A stretch of 64,000 bases of DNA, from contig NZ_JAPPUY010000003.1 of the NCBI RefSeq assembly GCF_026712245.1, positions 558,001 to 622,000 of the forward strand, written 5' to 3'. Below, piece after piece: positions 40,062 to 49,090 of this stretch (positions are counted from its first letter, which is position 1; each line of letters starts with the position of its first letter). Position numbers and translations under genes: made by a program. Source of the DNA: Roseateles hydrophilus. Lineage in GTDB: Bacteria; Pseudomonadota; Gammaproteobacteria; Burkholderiales; Burkholderiaceae_C. A model generated the notes under the pieces. It did no database searches, was not told the DNA's origin, and worked only from the letters and a program-made list of their open reading frames with translations.

Positions 40062-42155
40062 ATGGCTTTCCTGTTGCGATCGTTTTTCTCCGCCCTCCTG
40101 ACCGTGCCCCTGGTGGCGCTGGCCGCCCCGCCCCAGGCGGCCACCGAGCATGTGAAGGCGCGGCTGGTGCCCGCCCAGGCCTCGGTGGCGCCGGGCCAGC
40201 GCTTCACGGTGGCGCTGGAGCAGGACATCAAGTCGCACTGGCACACCTACTGGATCAACCCGGGCGACTCCGGCCAGGCGACGACGATCGAATGGCGCGG
40301 CGCGCAGGGCGGCGCCATCCAGTGGCCCACGCCGGCCGTGCAGCCCATCGGCCCCCTGGTCAATTACGGCTACGAGGGCCGGGTGGCCCTGCTGGTGGAC
40401 GTGACCGTGCCGGCCGACGCCAAGGCGGGCGGCCGCTTCCAGCCGGAGGCGGACGTGCGTTGGCTGGTGTGCAAGGACGTCTGCATCCCCGAGCAGGTGA
40501 CGCTGGGCCTGGACCTGCCGGTGGTCGCCGCCGAGGCGCAGGCCCAGGCCGGCGCGGAGGCGGCGCAGATCGCTGAATGGCGCCGCGCCATCCCGCAGCC
40601 GGCGCCGTTCACGGTGCAGCTCAAGCCGGCGGCCCAGGGCGTGCAGCTCAGCGGCCCGACGGCCGGCGTCACGCGGGCCTACTTCTTTGCCGACACCTGG
40701 GGCGCCGTCACCCACAGCGCGCCGCAGCCGCTGAAGGCGCAGGCCGACGGCTGGACGCTGGACCTCACGGCCGGGGAAGACCCCGTCAAGCCGGGGCGGC
40801 CGCTGTCCGGCGTGGTGACGCTGACAACGGCGGCCGGCACGCAGGCCTGGACGGTGTCCGCCCCCATGCCCGAGGGCGCCGGCCAGGGCCCGGCCCCGGG
40901 TGCTGCGCTGGTCGAGGTGCCCGCGCCGGCCGCCGCTGCCCCCGAGAGCAGCCTGGGCCTGTTGCCGGCGCTGGCGCTGGCCCTGCTGGGCGGCCTGATC
41001 CTCAATCTCATGCCCTGCGTGTTCCCGGTGCTGTCCATCAAGGCGCTGGCGCTGGTCAAGCAGGGCGACCACAAGGCCGAGGGCCTGGCCTACACGGCCG
41101 GCGTGCTGCTGAGCTTTGCGGCGCTGGCGGCCGTGCTGATCGCGCTGCGGGCCGGCGGCCAGCAGGTGGGCTGGGGCTTCCAGTTCCACTCGCCGGTGTT
41201 CGTCGGCGTGGTGGCCTACCTGCTGTTCCTCGTCGGCCTGAACCTGTCGGGCCTGTTCGACATCGGCGGCAGCTTCACCGGCGTGGGCACCAGCCTGGCG
41301 TCCCGGCAGGGCCTGGCGGGCAGCTTTTTCACCGGCGTGCTGGCGGCCGTGGTGGCCACGCCCTGCACGGCGCCCTTCATGGGCGCCGCGCTGGCGTTCG
41401 CGCTGAGCCAGCCGGCACTGGTGATGCTGGCCGTGTTCCTGGCGCTGGGCCTGGGCCTGGCGCTGCCCTTCCTGGTGCTGGCCTTCTGGCCGGCGGCGCA
41501 GCGCTGGCTGCCGCGGCCGGGGCTGTGGATGGACACCTTCAAGCAGGCACTGGCCTTCCCGATGTATGCCGCCGTCGTGTGGCTGCTGTGGGTGCTGGCG
41601 CAGCAGGCCGGGCCGGACGGCGTGGCGCTGACGCTGGGCGGGCTGCTGCTGATCGCCTTCGGGCTGTGGTGGCGCCGTGTCAGCGGCTCCCCGGTCGTGG
41701 GCACCGCCGCTGCGGTGATCGGCATCGTGCTGGCGCTGGCGCTGACAACGGCGCTGCGCCCTGTGGAGGGGTCGCCCGCGGCGGCCTCGGCCACGCACGA
41801 GGCCTACAGCGCCGAGCGCCTGGCTGAGCTGCGCGCGCAGAACAAGCCGGTCTTCGTCAACATGACGGCGGCGTGGTGCATCTCCTGCCTGGTCAACGAG
41901 CGCGTGGCGCTGTCCCGCCCCGAGGTGCAGCAGGCCTTCGCCCAGGGCGGCGTGGCCTACCTCAAGGGCGACTGGACGCGGGAAGACCCCGCCATCACCG
42001 CCGTGCTGAAGGCGCATGGCCGCTCCGGCGTGCCGCTGTATCTGTACTACGCGCCCGGCGCCGCCGAGGCGCAGGTGCTGCCGCAGATCCTGACCCCCGG
42101 CCTGGTCATCGAGGCCATCTCTTCCGCCACCCCTGCTTCCCGGAGTTCGACATGA
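40062..42155 (+). CDS. Thiol:disulfide interchange protein of the DsbD/ScsB type
   Basis: 697 residues. A signal peptide leads to a periplasmic domain with the Cys pair LVCKDVCIPE (about 137 and 141). Eight helices (about 300-560) form the electron-transfer channel, with conserved cysteines in LMPCVFP (about 318) and VATPCTAPFMG (about 434). The C-terminal thioredoxin-like domain has the active site WCISC (about 605-609). It passes reducing power from cytoplasmic thioredoxin to periplasmic proteins. The N-terminal domain (HWHTYWINPGDSGQATTIEW) is of ScsB type. The redoxin gene that follows is coupled by ATGA and may be a client. Confidence 0.9.
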   Translation: MAFLLRSFFSALLTVPLVALAAPPQAATEHVKARLVPAQASVAPGQRFTVALEQDIKSHWHTYWINPGDSGQATTIEWRGAQGGAIQWPTPAVQPIGPLVNYGYEGRVALLVDVTVPADAKAGGRFQPEADVRWLVCKDVCIPEQVTLGLDLPVVAAEAQAQAGAEAAQIAEWRRAIPQPAPFTVQLKPAAQGVQLSGPTAGVTRAYFFADTWGAVTHSAPQPLKAQADGWTLDLTAGEDPVKPGRPLSGVVTLTTAAGTQAWTVSAPMPEGAGQGPAPGAALVEVPAPAAAAPESSLGLLPALALALLGGLILNLMPCVFPVLSIKALALVKQGDHKAEGLAYTAGVLLSFAALAAVLIALRAGGQQVGWGFQFHSPVFVGVVAYLLFLVGLNLSGLFDIGGSFTGVGTSLASRQGLAGSFFTGVLAAVVATPCTAPFMGAALAFALSQPALVMLAVFLALGLGLALPFLVLAFWPAAQRWLPRPGLWMDTFKQALAFPMYAAVVWLLWVLAQQAGPDGVALTLGGLLLIAFGLWWRRVSGSPVVGTAAAVIGIVLALALTTALRPVEGSPAAASATHEAYSAERLAELRAQNKPVFVNMTAAWCISCLVNERVALSRPEVQQAFAQGGVAYLKGDWTREDPAITAVLKAHGRSGVPLYLYYAPGAAEAQVLPQILTPGLVIEAISSATPASRSST

Positions 42156-42763
42156 CGACGCTGCTTCGCCGTTCCCTGATCGCCGCTGCCCTCGCTGCAC
42201 CGCTGCTGGCCGGTGCCAATGTCAACGTGGACGCCCCGGCGCCGGCCTTCACGGCCACCACCGCCGACGGCAAGACCGTGAACCTCGCCGACTTCAAGGG
42301 CAAGACCGTGGTGCTGGAGTGGACCAACCACGACTGCCCCTTCGTCAAGAAGCACTACGGCAGCGGCAACATGCAGGCGCAGCAGAAGGACGCCGCCGCC
42401 CAGGGCGTGGTCTGGCTGCAGGTGATCTCGTCCGCGCCCGGCCAGCAAGGCCATGTGGACGGCGCCACCGCGAAGAAACTCAACACCGACCGCGGCGCCG
42501 CGCCCGCCGCCACGCTGCTGGACCCGACGGGTGCGCTGGGCAAGCTGTACGGCGCGCAGACCACGCCGCACATGTACGTCATCAAGGGTGACGGCACGCT
42601 GGCCTACAAGGGCGGCATCGACAGCATCGCCAGCGCCAAGGCCGACGACATCGCCAAGGCCGAGCCCTACGTGAAGCTGGCGCTGGCCGATGTGGCGGCC
42701 GGCAAGAAGGTCGAGAAGGCCAGCACCCGGCCCTACGGCTGCAGCGTCAAGTACGGCGGCTGA
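42152..42763 (+). CDS. Exported redoxin/peroxiredoxin-like protein
   Basis: 203 residues from an ATG overlapping the dsbD-like stop. A signal peptide (LRRSLIAAALAAPLLAG) precedes a thioredoxin-fold domain: PAFTATTADGKTVNLADFKGKTVVLEWTNHDCPFVKKHYG with one Cys in place of a CxxC, QVISSAPGQQGHVDG, and TPHMYVIKGDGTLAYKGGIDS. A Cys near the C-terminus (YGCSVKYGG) might be the resolving residue. Coupling to DsbD suggests its Cys is kept reduced in the periplasm. It is of the AhpC/TSA-related type and not a TlpA with CxxC. Confidence 0.88.
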   Translation: MTTLLRRSLIAAALAAPLLAGANVNVDAPAPAFTATTADGKTVNLADFKGKTVVLEWTNHDCPFVKKHYGSGNMQAQQKDAAAQGVVWLQVISSAPGQQGHVDGATAKKLNTDRGAAPAATLLDPTGALGKLYGAQTTPHMYVIKGDGTLAYKGGIDSIASAKADDIAKAEPYVKLALADVAAGKKVEKASTRPYGCSVKYGG

Positions 42764-42772
42764 GCGCGCGCA

Positions 42773-43327
42773 TCACGGTTCGGCCGCCAGCCGCCGCACC
42801 GTGACCCAGACGCGGCCGCTGTTGTTGCAGTGCATGGGCCACACGTCGTTGGCGAAGAAGTTCACCGGCCCGTACTGCGCCACCACCAGCGTCAGCCCCG
42901 GGGCGCCAATGCGTACCGGGGGCCCGCCGTCCTGGGCCAGGCCCGCCACCATGTAGTTCTCGGTCGGCAGCCGCTTCAGGCTGCTGAACCAGCGCATGAG
43001 CCGGTTGTCGGCGCCGTTGTCACCCTGCCGGGGATCGACGGGATCGCGGCCCGCGTCACGCCAGGTCTGCTGGGCCGGCAGCTCGACGCGGTAGCGGTCG
43101 CCCGGTGCGAGCACCAGCGGCAGCGGTGTGTTGCGCTGTGCGGAATCGACCCGCAGGCTGCAGGTCTGCCCCACCGGCAGGCGTTCGCCCGATGCGCAGG
43201 CCGGCGCGGGCGGTGGCTTGTCGTCGGGCGGCGCGCTGGTGGCGCACGCGCCCAGCAGGGCCAGCGCGGCCAGCGCGGCAAGTGTCGGGCGTGGCAGCGG
43301 GCGCGAGGGCCGGGCGGTGTCAGCCAC
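42773..43327 (-). CDS. Putative lipoprotein of unknown function
   Basis: 184 residues from a GTG at 43327 with GGGAG about 8 nt upstream; a longer frame to 43696 lies inside the neighbouring hydrolase gene and is rejected. A lipoprotein signal (LAALAALALLGAC) gives a lipidated Cys near residue 29. The mature part has CASGERLPVGQTCSLRVDSAQ and VWPMHCNNSGRVWVTVRRL, with paired cysteines, but no family is recognised. The start overlaps the alpha/beta hydrolase stop by 8 bp, so both are co-translated. Confidence 0.65.
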   Translation of the reverse strand: MADTARPSRPLPRPTLAALAALALLGACATSAPPDDKPPPAPACASGERLPVGQTCSLRVDSAQRNTPLPLVLAPGDRYRVELPAQQTWRDAGRDPVDPRQGDNGADNRLMRWFSSLKRLPTENYMVAGLAQDGGPPVRIGAPGLTLVVAQYGPVNFFANDVWPMHCNNSGRVWVTVRRLAAEP

Positions 43328-44366
43328 CGTCGGACTCCCGGGGCACGCCCACGTAGCAGGTGGTGCCGTCCGCATCGCACCCGGCCATGTAGACCTGGCG
43401 CGGGTACTCGCCGGCCTGGATGTCTGCCGCCGAGCCGAACATGCGGCTGAAGGCGGTGCGGGTCTTGTCGGCGATGCCGTTGTGCACGAAGTAGCCATGC
43501 CCGCCCAGGCCCACCGGCGAGCCGGTGAAGCACACGTAGCGCACGATGCCGTTGCGCACCAGCGTGCCGCCGGGGTCGGTGCCCAGCTTGACCTGCTGGC
43601 CGTCGACGATGCAGGCGCCCAGCAGCACCGAGTCGCCCTCGTTGTACGTGATGAAGACCTGGCCCTTGGGCCGCAGCCGGCCCACCCAGTCGCCATGCCC
43701 CGCCGCGCGCACGCAGGGGGCGATGAGCGCGACGTTCTGCGCCGCGCCCAGCGCCTCGCGGGCCGCCTCGATCTCCAGCGTGTACTGCAGGTAGTGGTTG
43801 CCCAGGCTGTGAGCGGCCACGCTGAAGGGCTGGGCGTTCGCCTGCAGCCGTGCGATGGCCATCAGCCGCAGCAGCCGCGCCAGCGCGTCCACCGAGTCCT
43901 GCGCGTTGTTCTTGGCCTGGCGGTAGCGGCGCGCCTTCTGCACGATGGGGCCGGCGGTGCGGTTGCTGGCGCGCACGTCGGCGAGGTCGTCCTCGCTGCC
44001 CGCGGTGTCGGCCACGCCCGGCAGCGTGTGGCCATCGGGCAGCAGGCCTTCCGATGGCCAGGAGAAGCCGATCACCTCGACGCCATAGATGTCTCCCAGC
44101 AGCGCGCAGCGCTCGAAGCACCGCTGCGGCGTGTTGTTGTTGCCGTGGATGTACAGCAGCACCCGGCGCGAGCCCTCGAAGCGCCGCCGCAGCGCGCTGA
44201 CGATGGCGTCGTCGCTGGCCTCGCTGGCGAGTGCCTGCAGCGACCATGCGCCGCCTTGCTCGCGGGCATCGGCCATGCTCAGCAGGGACTGCGCCGGCTC
44301 GAAGGCGCCGCTGAAGGCGGTGTCGCTGCCGCTGCCGCTCACGCGGCGGTTGGTGATGATGAGCAT
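43320..44366 (-). CDS. Alpha/beta hydrolase (DUF900-like)
   Basis: 348 residues from ATG 44366 with GGAGG 4 nt upstream. The fold is marked by VLLYIHGNNNTPQRCFERC (oxyanion HG motif, near residue 75) and the nucleophile elbow AAHSLGNHYL (Ser near 170). VEVIGFSWPSEG and VALIAPCVRAAGHGDWVGRL are typical of the DUF900 esterase-like group. No signal peptide is seen, so it is probably cytosolic. The C-terminal region is coupled to a small lipoprotein gene; substrate unknown. Confidence 0.8.
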   Translation of the reverse strand: MLIITNRRVSGSGSDTAFSGAFEPAQSLLSMADAREQGGAWSLQALASEASDDAIVSALRRRFEGSRRVLLYIHGNNNTPQRCFERCALLGDIYGVEVIGFSWPSEGLLPDGHTLPGVADTAGSEDDLADVRASNRTAGPIVQKARRYRQAKNNAQDSVDALARLLRLMAIARLQANAQPFSVAAHSLGNHYLQYTLEIEAAREALGAAQNVALIAPCVRAAGHGDWVGRLRPKGQVFITYNEGDSVLLGACIVDGQQVKLGTDPGGTLVRNGIVRYVCFTGSPVGLGGHGYFVHNGIADKTRTAFSRMFGSAADIQAGEYPRQVYMAGCDADGTTCYVGVPRESDGG

Positions 44367-44442
44367 GGCGCCTCCGGCCTCGTTGCAAGGGGCCGCCAGT
44401 GTTGAGGGGATGCGCCTTGGCGGCATCCTCAGGCTTGCGGAG

Positions 44443-45354
44443 TCAGAACACCGACAGCCCGGTCTTCGCGACAAACAGCTCCAGCGCCTGGCGCCCCAGC
44501 AGCGAGTTGCCGGTGGGGTCCAGCGCGGGCGACCACACGCACAGCGTGAGGTGGTCGGGCACAACGGCCACGATGCCGCCGCCCACGCCGCTCTTGCAGG
44601 GCAGGCCGATGCGGTAGGCGAACTCGCCGGCTGCGTCGTAGGTGCCACAGGTCAGCATCAGCGCGTTCACGCGGCGCGCCAGCGCCGGGCTCAGCACCGG
44701 CGTGCCGGCCAGCGGGTGGCGGCCGTCGCGGCACAGATAGCCCGCCGCGCAGGCCAGCTGCTCGCAGGTCATGCGAATAGCGCACTGGTTGAAGTAGACG
44801 TCCAGCACGGTGGTGACGTCGTTGTCCAGCGTGCCGAACCCCTTCATCAGATTGGCCAGCGCGGTGTTGCGAAAGCCCGTGTCGTGCTCGGACTGCGCGA
44901 CCTCGGCATCGATGTGGATCGGCTCGCCGCACAGCCGCGACAGCAGCGCCAGCAGCTCGGCCTTGCCGTCGCCCAGCGTGACGAGGCGGTCTGCCACCGC
45001 GATGGCGCCGGCATTGATGAAGGGGTTGCGCGGGATGCCGCGCTCCGTCTCCAGCTGCACCAGCGAATTGAACGGGCTGCCCGAGGGCTCGCGGCCGATG
45101 CGCGCCCACAGCGCCTCGCCCAGCGCCTGGATGGCCAGCGTCAGCGAGAACACCTTGGACACGCTCTGGATGGAGAAGGGCACGGCGCTGTCGCCGGCCT
45201 GGGCGGTCTGGCCGTCGCAGGTGCGCAGCGCAATGCCGAACTGCGCGGGCGACACCCGGGCCAGCGCCGGGATGTAGCGGGCCACCTGGCCGCCCTGGCC
45301 CAGCAGCGGGCGCAATTCGGCGTTGATCTGGTCGAGCACGAGCTGGAAGTCCAT
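44443..45354 (-). CDS. glsA: Glutaminase A
   Basis: 303 residues, a full-length beta-lactamase-like glutaminase. Catalytic Ser and Lys lie in FSIQSVSKVFSLTLA (Ser64-x2-Lys67), with FINAGAIAVADRL, SEHDTGFRNTALANLMK and TCGTYDAAGEFAYRIGLPCKSGVGGGIVAVVP as family hallmarks. It hydrolyses L-glutamine to glutamate and ammonia in the cytoplasm. It is 32 bp from the divergent methyltransferase gene and leaves a 76-bp gap after its stop before the hydrolase gene; no terminator was noted. Confidence 0.93.
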   Translation of the reverse strand: MDFQLVLDQINAELRPLLGQGGQVARYIPALARVSPAQFGIALRTCDGQTAQAGDSAVPFSIQSVSKVFSLTLAIQALGEALWARIGREPSGSPFNSLVQLETERGIPRNPFINAGAIAVADRLVTLGDGKAELLALLSRLCGEPIHIDAEVAQSEHDTGFRNTALANLMKGFGTLDNDVTTVLDVYFNQCAIRMTCEQLACAAGYLCRDGRHPLAGTPVLSPALARRVNALMLTCGTYDAAGEFAYRIGLPCKSGVGGGIVAVVPDHLTLCVWSPALDPTGNSLLGRQALELFVAKTGLSVF

Positions 45355-45386
45355 GCGGGTGATTCTGACCTTGAGAATGGCGCCCC

Positions 45387-46280
45387 ATGCAAGCCCTGCT
45401 CGACGCCATCGCCGCCGCCCCCGACCTGCCCACCGACGCCTGCCGCCTGTTCCACGGCCGCGGCGGCCGCTTCCCCGGCTGCGAGCACCTGGCGCTGGAT
45501 GTGTTCCCGCCCGTGCTGCTGCTGACGTCCTTCAAGCCGCTGGATGAGGCCGCGCTGGCCGCCGTCGCCACCGCCTTGACGGCGCGCTTCGGCGCCGCGC
45601 TGAGCTGGGTCTACCAATGCCGCGGCGAGGGCGCCGAGACGCGGCTGATGGCCGGCGCCGTGCCCGAGCCGCACATCGTCACCGAGGCCGGCGCGCGCTA
45701 CCTCGTGCACCTGCTGCGCGGGCAGAACCACGGCCTGTTCCTGGACATGGCCGCCGGCCGGCGCTGGGTGCGCGAGCACGTGAAGCCCGGCGCCAAGGTG
45801 CTGAACCTGTTTGCCTACAGCTGCGCGTTCTCGGTCGTCGCGCTGCAGGCGGGCGCGGCCGAGGTGGTCAACGTGGACATGGCGTCCGGGGCGCTGAGCA
45901 CCGGCCGCACCAACCATGAGTTGAATGGCGTGAAGGCGGGCGCCAAGTTCCTGGCCCACGACATCTTCAACTCCTGGGGCAAGCTGACGCGCGGCGGGCC
46001 GTATGACCTGGTGATCTGCGACCCGCCCAGCTTCCAGAAGGGCAGCTTCGTCGCCACCAAGGACTACGCGCGGCTGGCCCGCCGTCTGCCCGCGCTGCTG
46101 GCGCCCGGCGGCCACGCGCTGCTGTGCCTGAACGCGCCGGAGCTGGGCGAGGCCTTCCTGCGCGACGTGGTGGCCGAGCACGCGCCTGAGCTGCAGTTCG
46201 TCGGCCGCGTGGCCAATCCGGCGGTGTTCGAAGACGTGTCGCCCGACCGCAGCCTGAAAGTGCTGGCCTACCGGTTGTAA
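45387..46280 (+). CDS. Class I SAM-dependent methyltransferase (RlmI-like fold)
   Basis: 297 residues. The Rossmann core (about 120-290) has the SAM motif VLNLFAYSCAFSVVALQAGAAEVVNVDMASGAL and the catalytic-type motif DLVICDPPSFQKGSF, as in the RlmI/RlmK-type 23S rRNA cytosine methyltransferase family. The N-terminal 110 residues carry LFHGRGGRFPGCEHLALDVFPP, typical of a subgroup of unknown target. The PPSF motif suggests RNA methylation of a base. No partner genes help define the target. Confidence 0.85.
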   Translation: MQALLDAIAAAPDLPTDACRLFHGRGGRFPGCEHLALDVFPPVLLLTSFKPLDEAALAAVATALTARFGAALSWVYQCRGEGAETRLMAGAVPEPHIVTEAGARYLVHLLRGQNHGLFLDMAAGRRWVREHVKPGAKVLNLFAYSCAFSVVALQAGAAEVVNVDMASGALSTGRTNHELNGVKAGAKFLAHDIFNSWGKLTRGGPYDLVICDPPSFQKGSFVATKDYARLARRLPALLAPGGHALLCLNAPELGEAFLRDVVAEHAPELQFVGRVANPAVFEDVSPDRSLKVLAYRL

Positions 46281-46311
46281 GAAGTTCCGCAGCGCCGTCA
46301 CTACCTGCTGC

Positions 46312-46833
46312 ATGACCGCTGATTCATCGCAGGACGCGCTGTACCGCCAGGCCCTCGCCGCCCACGGCGCCGAGCTGGCGCGCTGTTGCGCCGGCTACGA
46401 GCGCGACCCTGCATTGCGCCAGGAACTGCAGCAGGAGCTGCACCTGGCGCTGTGGCAGAGCCTGGCCACCTTCCGTGGCGATTGCTCGCTGCGCACCTGG
46501 GTCTACCGCGTGGCCCACAACGTCGGCGCGCGCCATGTGCAGCAGCACGCGGGCAAGGCGCCCATGCTGGCGCTCGACGAGATCGAGCACCTGCCCGACG
46601 AGCGCCTGGACCCCGGCCACACCGAGCGCCGGCTGGACCTGCAGCGCGTGATGGCGCTGGTGCACCGGCTCGCAGCACTGGACCGCGAGCTGATGCTGCT
46701 CTACCTGGAAGGCTTGGACGCCGCCAGCATCGCCGACATCACCGGCCTCTCGGCCCGCAACGTCGCCACCAAGATCCACCGCATCAAGGCGCTGCTGGCC
46801 CGCCAGCTCGCCACACCGAGGAGTTCGCCATGA
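46312..46833 (+). CDS. ECF-type RNA polymerase sigma factor
   Basis: 173 residues. Region 2 (about 25-75; QQELHLALWQSLATFRGDCSLRTWVYRVAHNVGARHVQ) and region 4 (about 115-165; LAALDRELMLLYLEGLDAASIADITGLSARNVATKIHRIKALL) are both present. It lacks an obvious Cys-based anti-sigma partner; the next gene encodes a membrane protein coupled by ATGA that may fulfil that role. A beta-lactamase-fold hydrolase follows, so the unit may respond to an envelope signal. Confidence 0.9.
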   Translation: MTADSSQDALYRQALAAHGAELARCCAGYERDPALRQELQQELHLALWQSLATFRGDCSLRTWVYRVAHNVGARHVQQHAGKAPMLALDEIEHLPDERLDPGHTERRLDLQRVMALVHRLAALDRELMLLYLEGLDAASIADITGLSARNVATKIHRIKALLARQLATPRSSP

Positions 46834-47396
46834 GCCTGGACGACGACGCTGGCCTGCTGTGGCGCGAACAGGCCGTGCCAGCGCTTCAGCCGCTGCCCGC
46901 CGATGAGCTCGCTGCGCAGTCCCGCCAGCTGCGCCACAAGCTAGGCCGCCGCAACCGCCGCGAGACCCTCGCGGGCGGGCTGGTGGCGGTGGTGTTCCTG
47001 GCCTACGCCTGGATCTTTCCGCACTGGCTGACCAAGCTCGGCGCGCTGCTCAATGTGGCCGGCGTGGGCCTCATGCTGTGGCAGCTGCGGCGCCGCGCGT
47101 CGGTGCAGCCGCTGCCCGAGGCGCTGGGCGCCAGCCTGCTGCAGTTCCACCGTGCCGAGCTGGCCCGTCAGCGCGACGCGCTGAGCTCGGTCTGGCGCTG
47201 GTATGTGGCACCGATCGTGCCGGGGCTGGTGCTGTTCCTGTGCGGCCGGCAGATCGAGAACGGCCACTGGCAGGCCTGGCCGTTTGTCATCACCGCGCTG
47301 GTGTTGGCTGGCGTCGTGTGGATCAACCGGCGCGCCGCGCGCCAGCTGCAGCGCGAGATCGACGCGCTGGATCAACTGACGAAGGAGGCCCCATGA
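46830..47396 (+). CDS. Membrane protein coupled to the sigma factor (possible anti-sigma)
   Basis: 188 residues starting MSLDDDAGLLWREQAVPALQ, a short cytoplasmic domain that could contact the sigma factor. Two clusters of two helices follow (about 48-82 and 125-165), the first with LAGGLVAVVFLAYAWIFP. No zinc HxxxCxxC anti-sigma motif is present, so this role rests on gene order and ATGA overlaps at both ends (46830-46833 and 47393-47396). Confidence 0.65.
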   Translation: MSLDDDAGLLWREQAVPALQPLPADELAAQSRQLRHKLGRRNRRETLAGGLVAVVFLAYAWIFPHWLTKLGALLNVAGVGLMLWQLRRRASVQPLPEALGASLLQFHRAELARQRDALSSVWRWYVAPIVPGLVLFLCGRQIENGHWQAWPFVITALVLAGVVWINRRAARQLQREIDALDQLTKEAP

Positions 47397-49015
47397 AGCG
47401 CATCCCTCTGGCCGGCGCGCTGCTGGCCCTGTCCCCGGGGCTGCAAGCCGCGGGCAGCGCCGCCGATGTCGAGCGCCTGCTGGCGGCCCGCTTCGACGGC
47501 GACCGCACCGGCGCCTGCGTGCAGGCCGCCGTCATCGAGGCTGGCAAGGTCTGGCGCGCCCGCCGCTGCGCCGGCACGCGCCCCGACGGCGCGCCGGCGG
47601 CGGATGCGGCCTTCGAGATCGGCTCGGTCAGCAAGACCATGACGGCCGCACTGGTGGCCGGGCTGGTGGACAGCGGCCGCTGGTCGCTGGACGACCCCAT
47701 TACCCGCCATCTGCCCGAGGGCACGACCGTGCCGCGCCAGGGCGAGCGGCAGATCCTCGTGCGCGACCTGGTGACCCACACCAGCGGCCTGCCCGCGCTG
47801 CCGGCCGACCTGCAGGGCGGCACCCAGGCCGACCCCTACGCCCGGCTCACCGAGGCCGGCCTGCTCGCGTCGCTGGGCAAGCAGGTGCTCCTGTTCCCCA
47901 CTGGCAGCCAGGCTGCGTACTCCAACTTCGGCATGATGGTGTTGTCGCTGGCCGTGGCCCGCAGCCTGGGCGGCGACCTGGAGGCCGCGCTGCGCGAGCA
48001 GCTGTTCCAGCCGCTGGGCATGGGCACGGCCCACGTTGCCAAGCCCCTGGGGGCCGCTGCCGCGCAAGGCCACCTGCCCGACGGCACACAGGCGCCGGGC
48101 TGGACGGTCGCCACCAACCTGGCCGGTTTCGGCATGGTCAAGGCCACGCTGGACGACATGGTGGCCTACGCCCGCGGCCAGCTGGGTGAGGGCCCGCCGG
48201 CCTTGGCGGCGCAGCTGCGCCGCACCCAGCAACCGCTGGCCCAGGGCTATGGCATGAACTGGATGCTGCGCCGCGTGCAGGGGCGCGATCTGGTCATGCA
48301 TGAAGGCGGCACCGGCGGCTTCTCGTCGCTCGTGGCGCTGGAGCCGGGCGCGCAGCGGGCGGTCGTCGTGCTGGCCGACACGGCGCTGGCCGACCTGGGC
48401 GGCCTGGGCGACATCGGCTTCGCGCTGCTGGGCCTGGACATGCGGCTGCAGCCACGCCGCCCCGTGGAGCCGCCGGCCGCGCTGCGCCAGGCGCTGGCCG
48501 GGGACTACGCGTTGGGCCCCTTGCGTCTGACGATCTGGGAGCGCGACGGCCGGCTGCTGGCCCAGGTGCCGGGTCAGTCCGCCTTCGAGCTGCGCCATGA
48601 CAGCCGAGGCGACTTCTACCCGCTGGGCTTCTCCGCGCTGCTGCGCCCCGAGCCGCCCGGGGCCGGCCAGCCCGTGGCGCGCTTCACGTGGCAGCAGGGC
48701 GGCGGCGCGGTGCTGGCCCGCCGCGTGGGGCGGGTGGAGGCGCCGCCCACCATCACCCACCCGGCCTGGCGCGACTGGGCCGGCGAGTTCCAGCTGGCGC
48801 CGCAGTTCAGCCTCAAGGTGTTCGAGCGCGACGGCCAACTGATGGTGCAGGGCAGCGGTCAGCCCGCCATCGCGGCCGAGGTGACGGGGCCGGACCGCAT
48901 CGAGATCAAGACGGTGGGCGCGGTCGTCGAGTTTGAGCGTGATGCCGCAGGCAAGGTCACGGCGGCCGTGCTGCTGCAGGGCGGGCAGCGGCTGCGCGGG
49001 AGCAGGGTGCCTTAG
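47393..49015 (+). CDS. Serine hydrolase of the beta-lactamase/class C PBP type
   Basis: 540 residues from ATG 47393, with GGAGG 5 nt upstream. A signal peptide (KRIPLAGALLALSPGLQAAG) precedes the catalytic domain with the SxxK motif SVSK (Ser78 to Lys81), the YxN motif YSN (176-178) and HEGG (His303), matching AmpC-like and esterase-type serine hydrolases. The last 170 residues form a beta-rich extension with two similar blocks (LAGDYALGPLRLTIWERDGRLLAQVPGQ and WAGEFQLAPQFSLKVFERDGQLMVQGSGQ). It acts in the periplasm on a peptide or ester. It is the final gene of the sigma unit. Confidence 0.88.
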   Translation: MKRIPLAGALLALSPGLQAAGSAADVERLLAARFDGDRTGACVQAAVIEAGKVWRARRCAGTRPDGAPAADAAFEIGSVSKTMTAALVAGLVDSGRWSLDDPITRHLPEGTTVPRQGERQILVRDLVTHTSGLPALPADLQGGTQADPYARLTEAGLLASLGKQVLLFPTGSQAAYSNFGMMVLSLAVARSLGGDLEAALREQLFQPLGMGTAHVAKPLGAAAAQGHLPDGTQAPGWTVATNLAGFGMVKATLDDMVAYARGQLGEGPPALAAQLRRTQQPLAQGYGMNWMLRRVQGRDLVMHEGGTGGFSSLVALEPGAQRAVVVLADTALADLGGLGDIGFALLGLDMRLQPRRPVEPPAALRQALAGDYALGPLRLTIWERDGRLLAQVPGQSAFELRHDSRGDFYPLGFSALLRPEPPGAGQPVARFTWQQGGGAVLARRVGRVEAPPTITHPAWRDWAGEFQLAPQFSLKVFERDGQLMVQGSGQPAIAAEVTGPDRIEIKTVGAVVEFERDAAGKVTAAVLLQGGQRLRGSRVP

Positions 49016-49023
49016 TGTTGCTG

Positions 49024-49080
49024 TCTCAACGTGAAAGTGAGCGGACGCCCAAGGCCGTCCGATCCAATGGCAGCTTGAGG
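49024..49080 (-). repeat. attC site of cassette 3 (diverged)
   Basis: A 57-bp site in leftward reading ending in GTTGAGA, with inner arms GGACGGCC and GGGCGTCC (7 of 8 pairs). Its 5' end reads CCTCAAG, an imperfect complement of the cassette 3 core GTTGACG, so it has decayed or come from another family. It is the outermost site, next to the host hydrolase gene. Confidence 0.6.
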
Positions 49081-49090
49081 CGCAATTCGC

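Noticed and set aside
39261-42200. A leftward open frame of nearly 1000 codons
   Set aside because: It is antisense to the DsbD-like gene and TapT gene, with no coherent domain.
43328-43696. Longer version of the lipoprotein gene starting at 43696
   Set aside because: The additional part is the shifted frame of the alpha/beta hydrolase; a GTG start at 43327 gives a proper lipoprotein signal.
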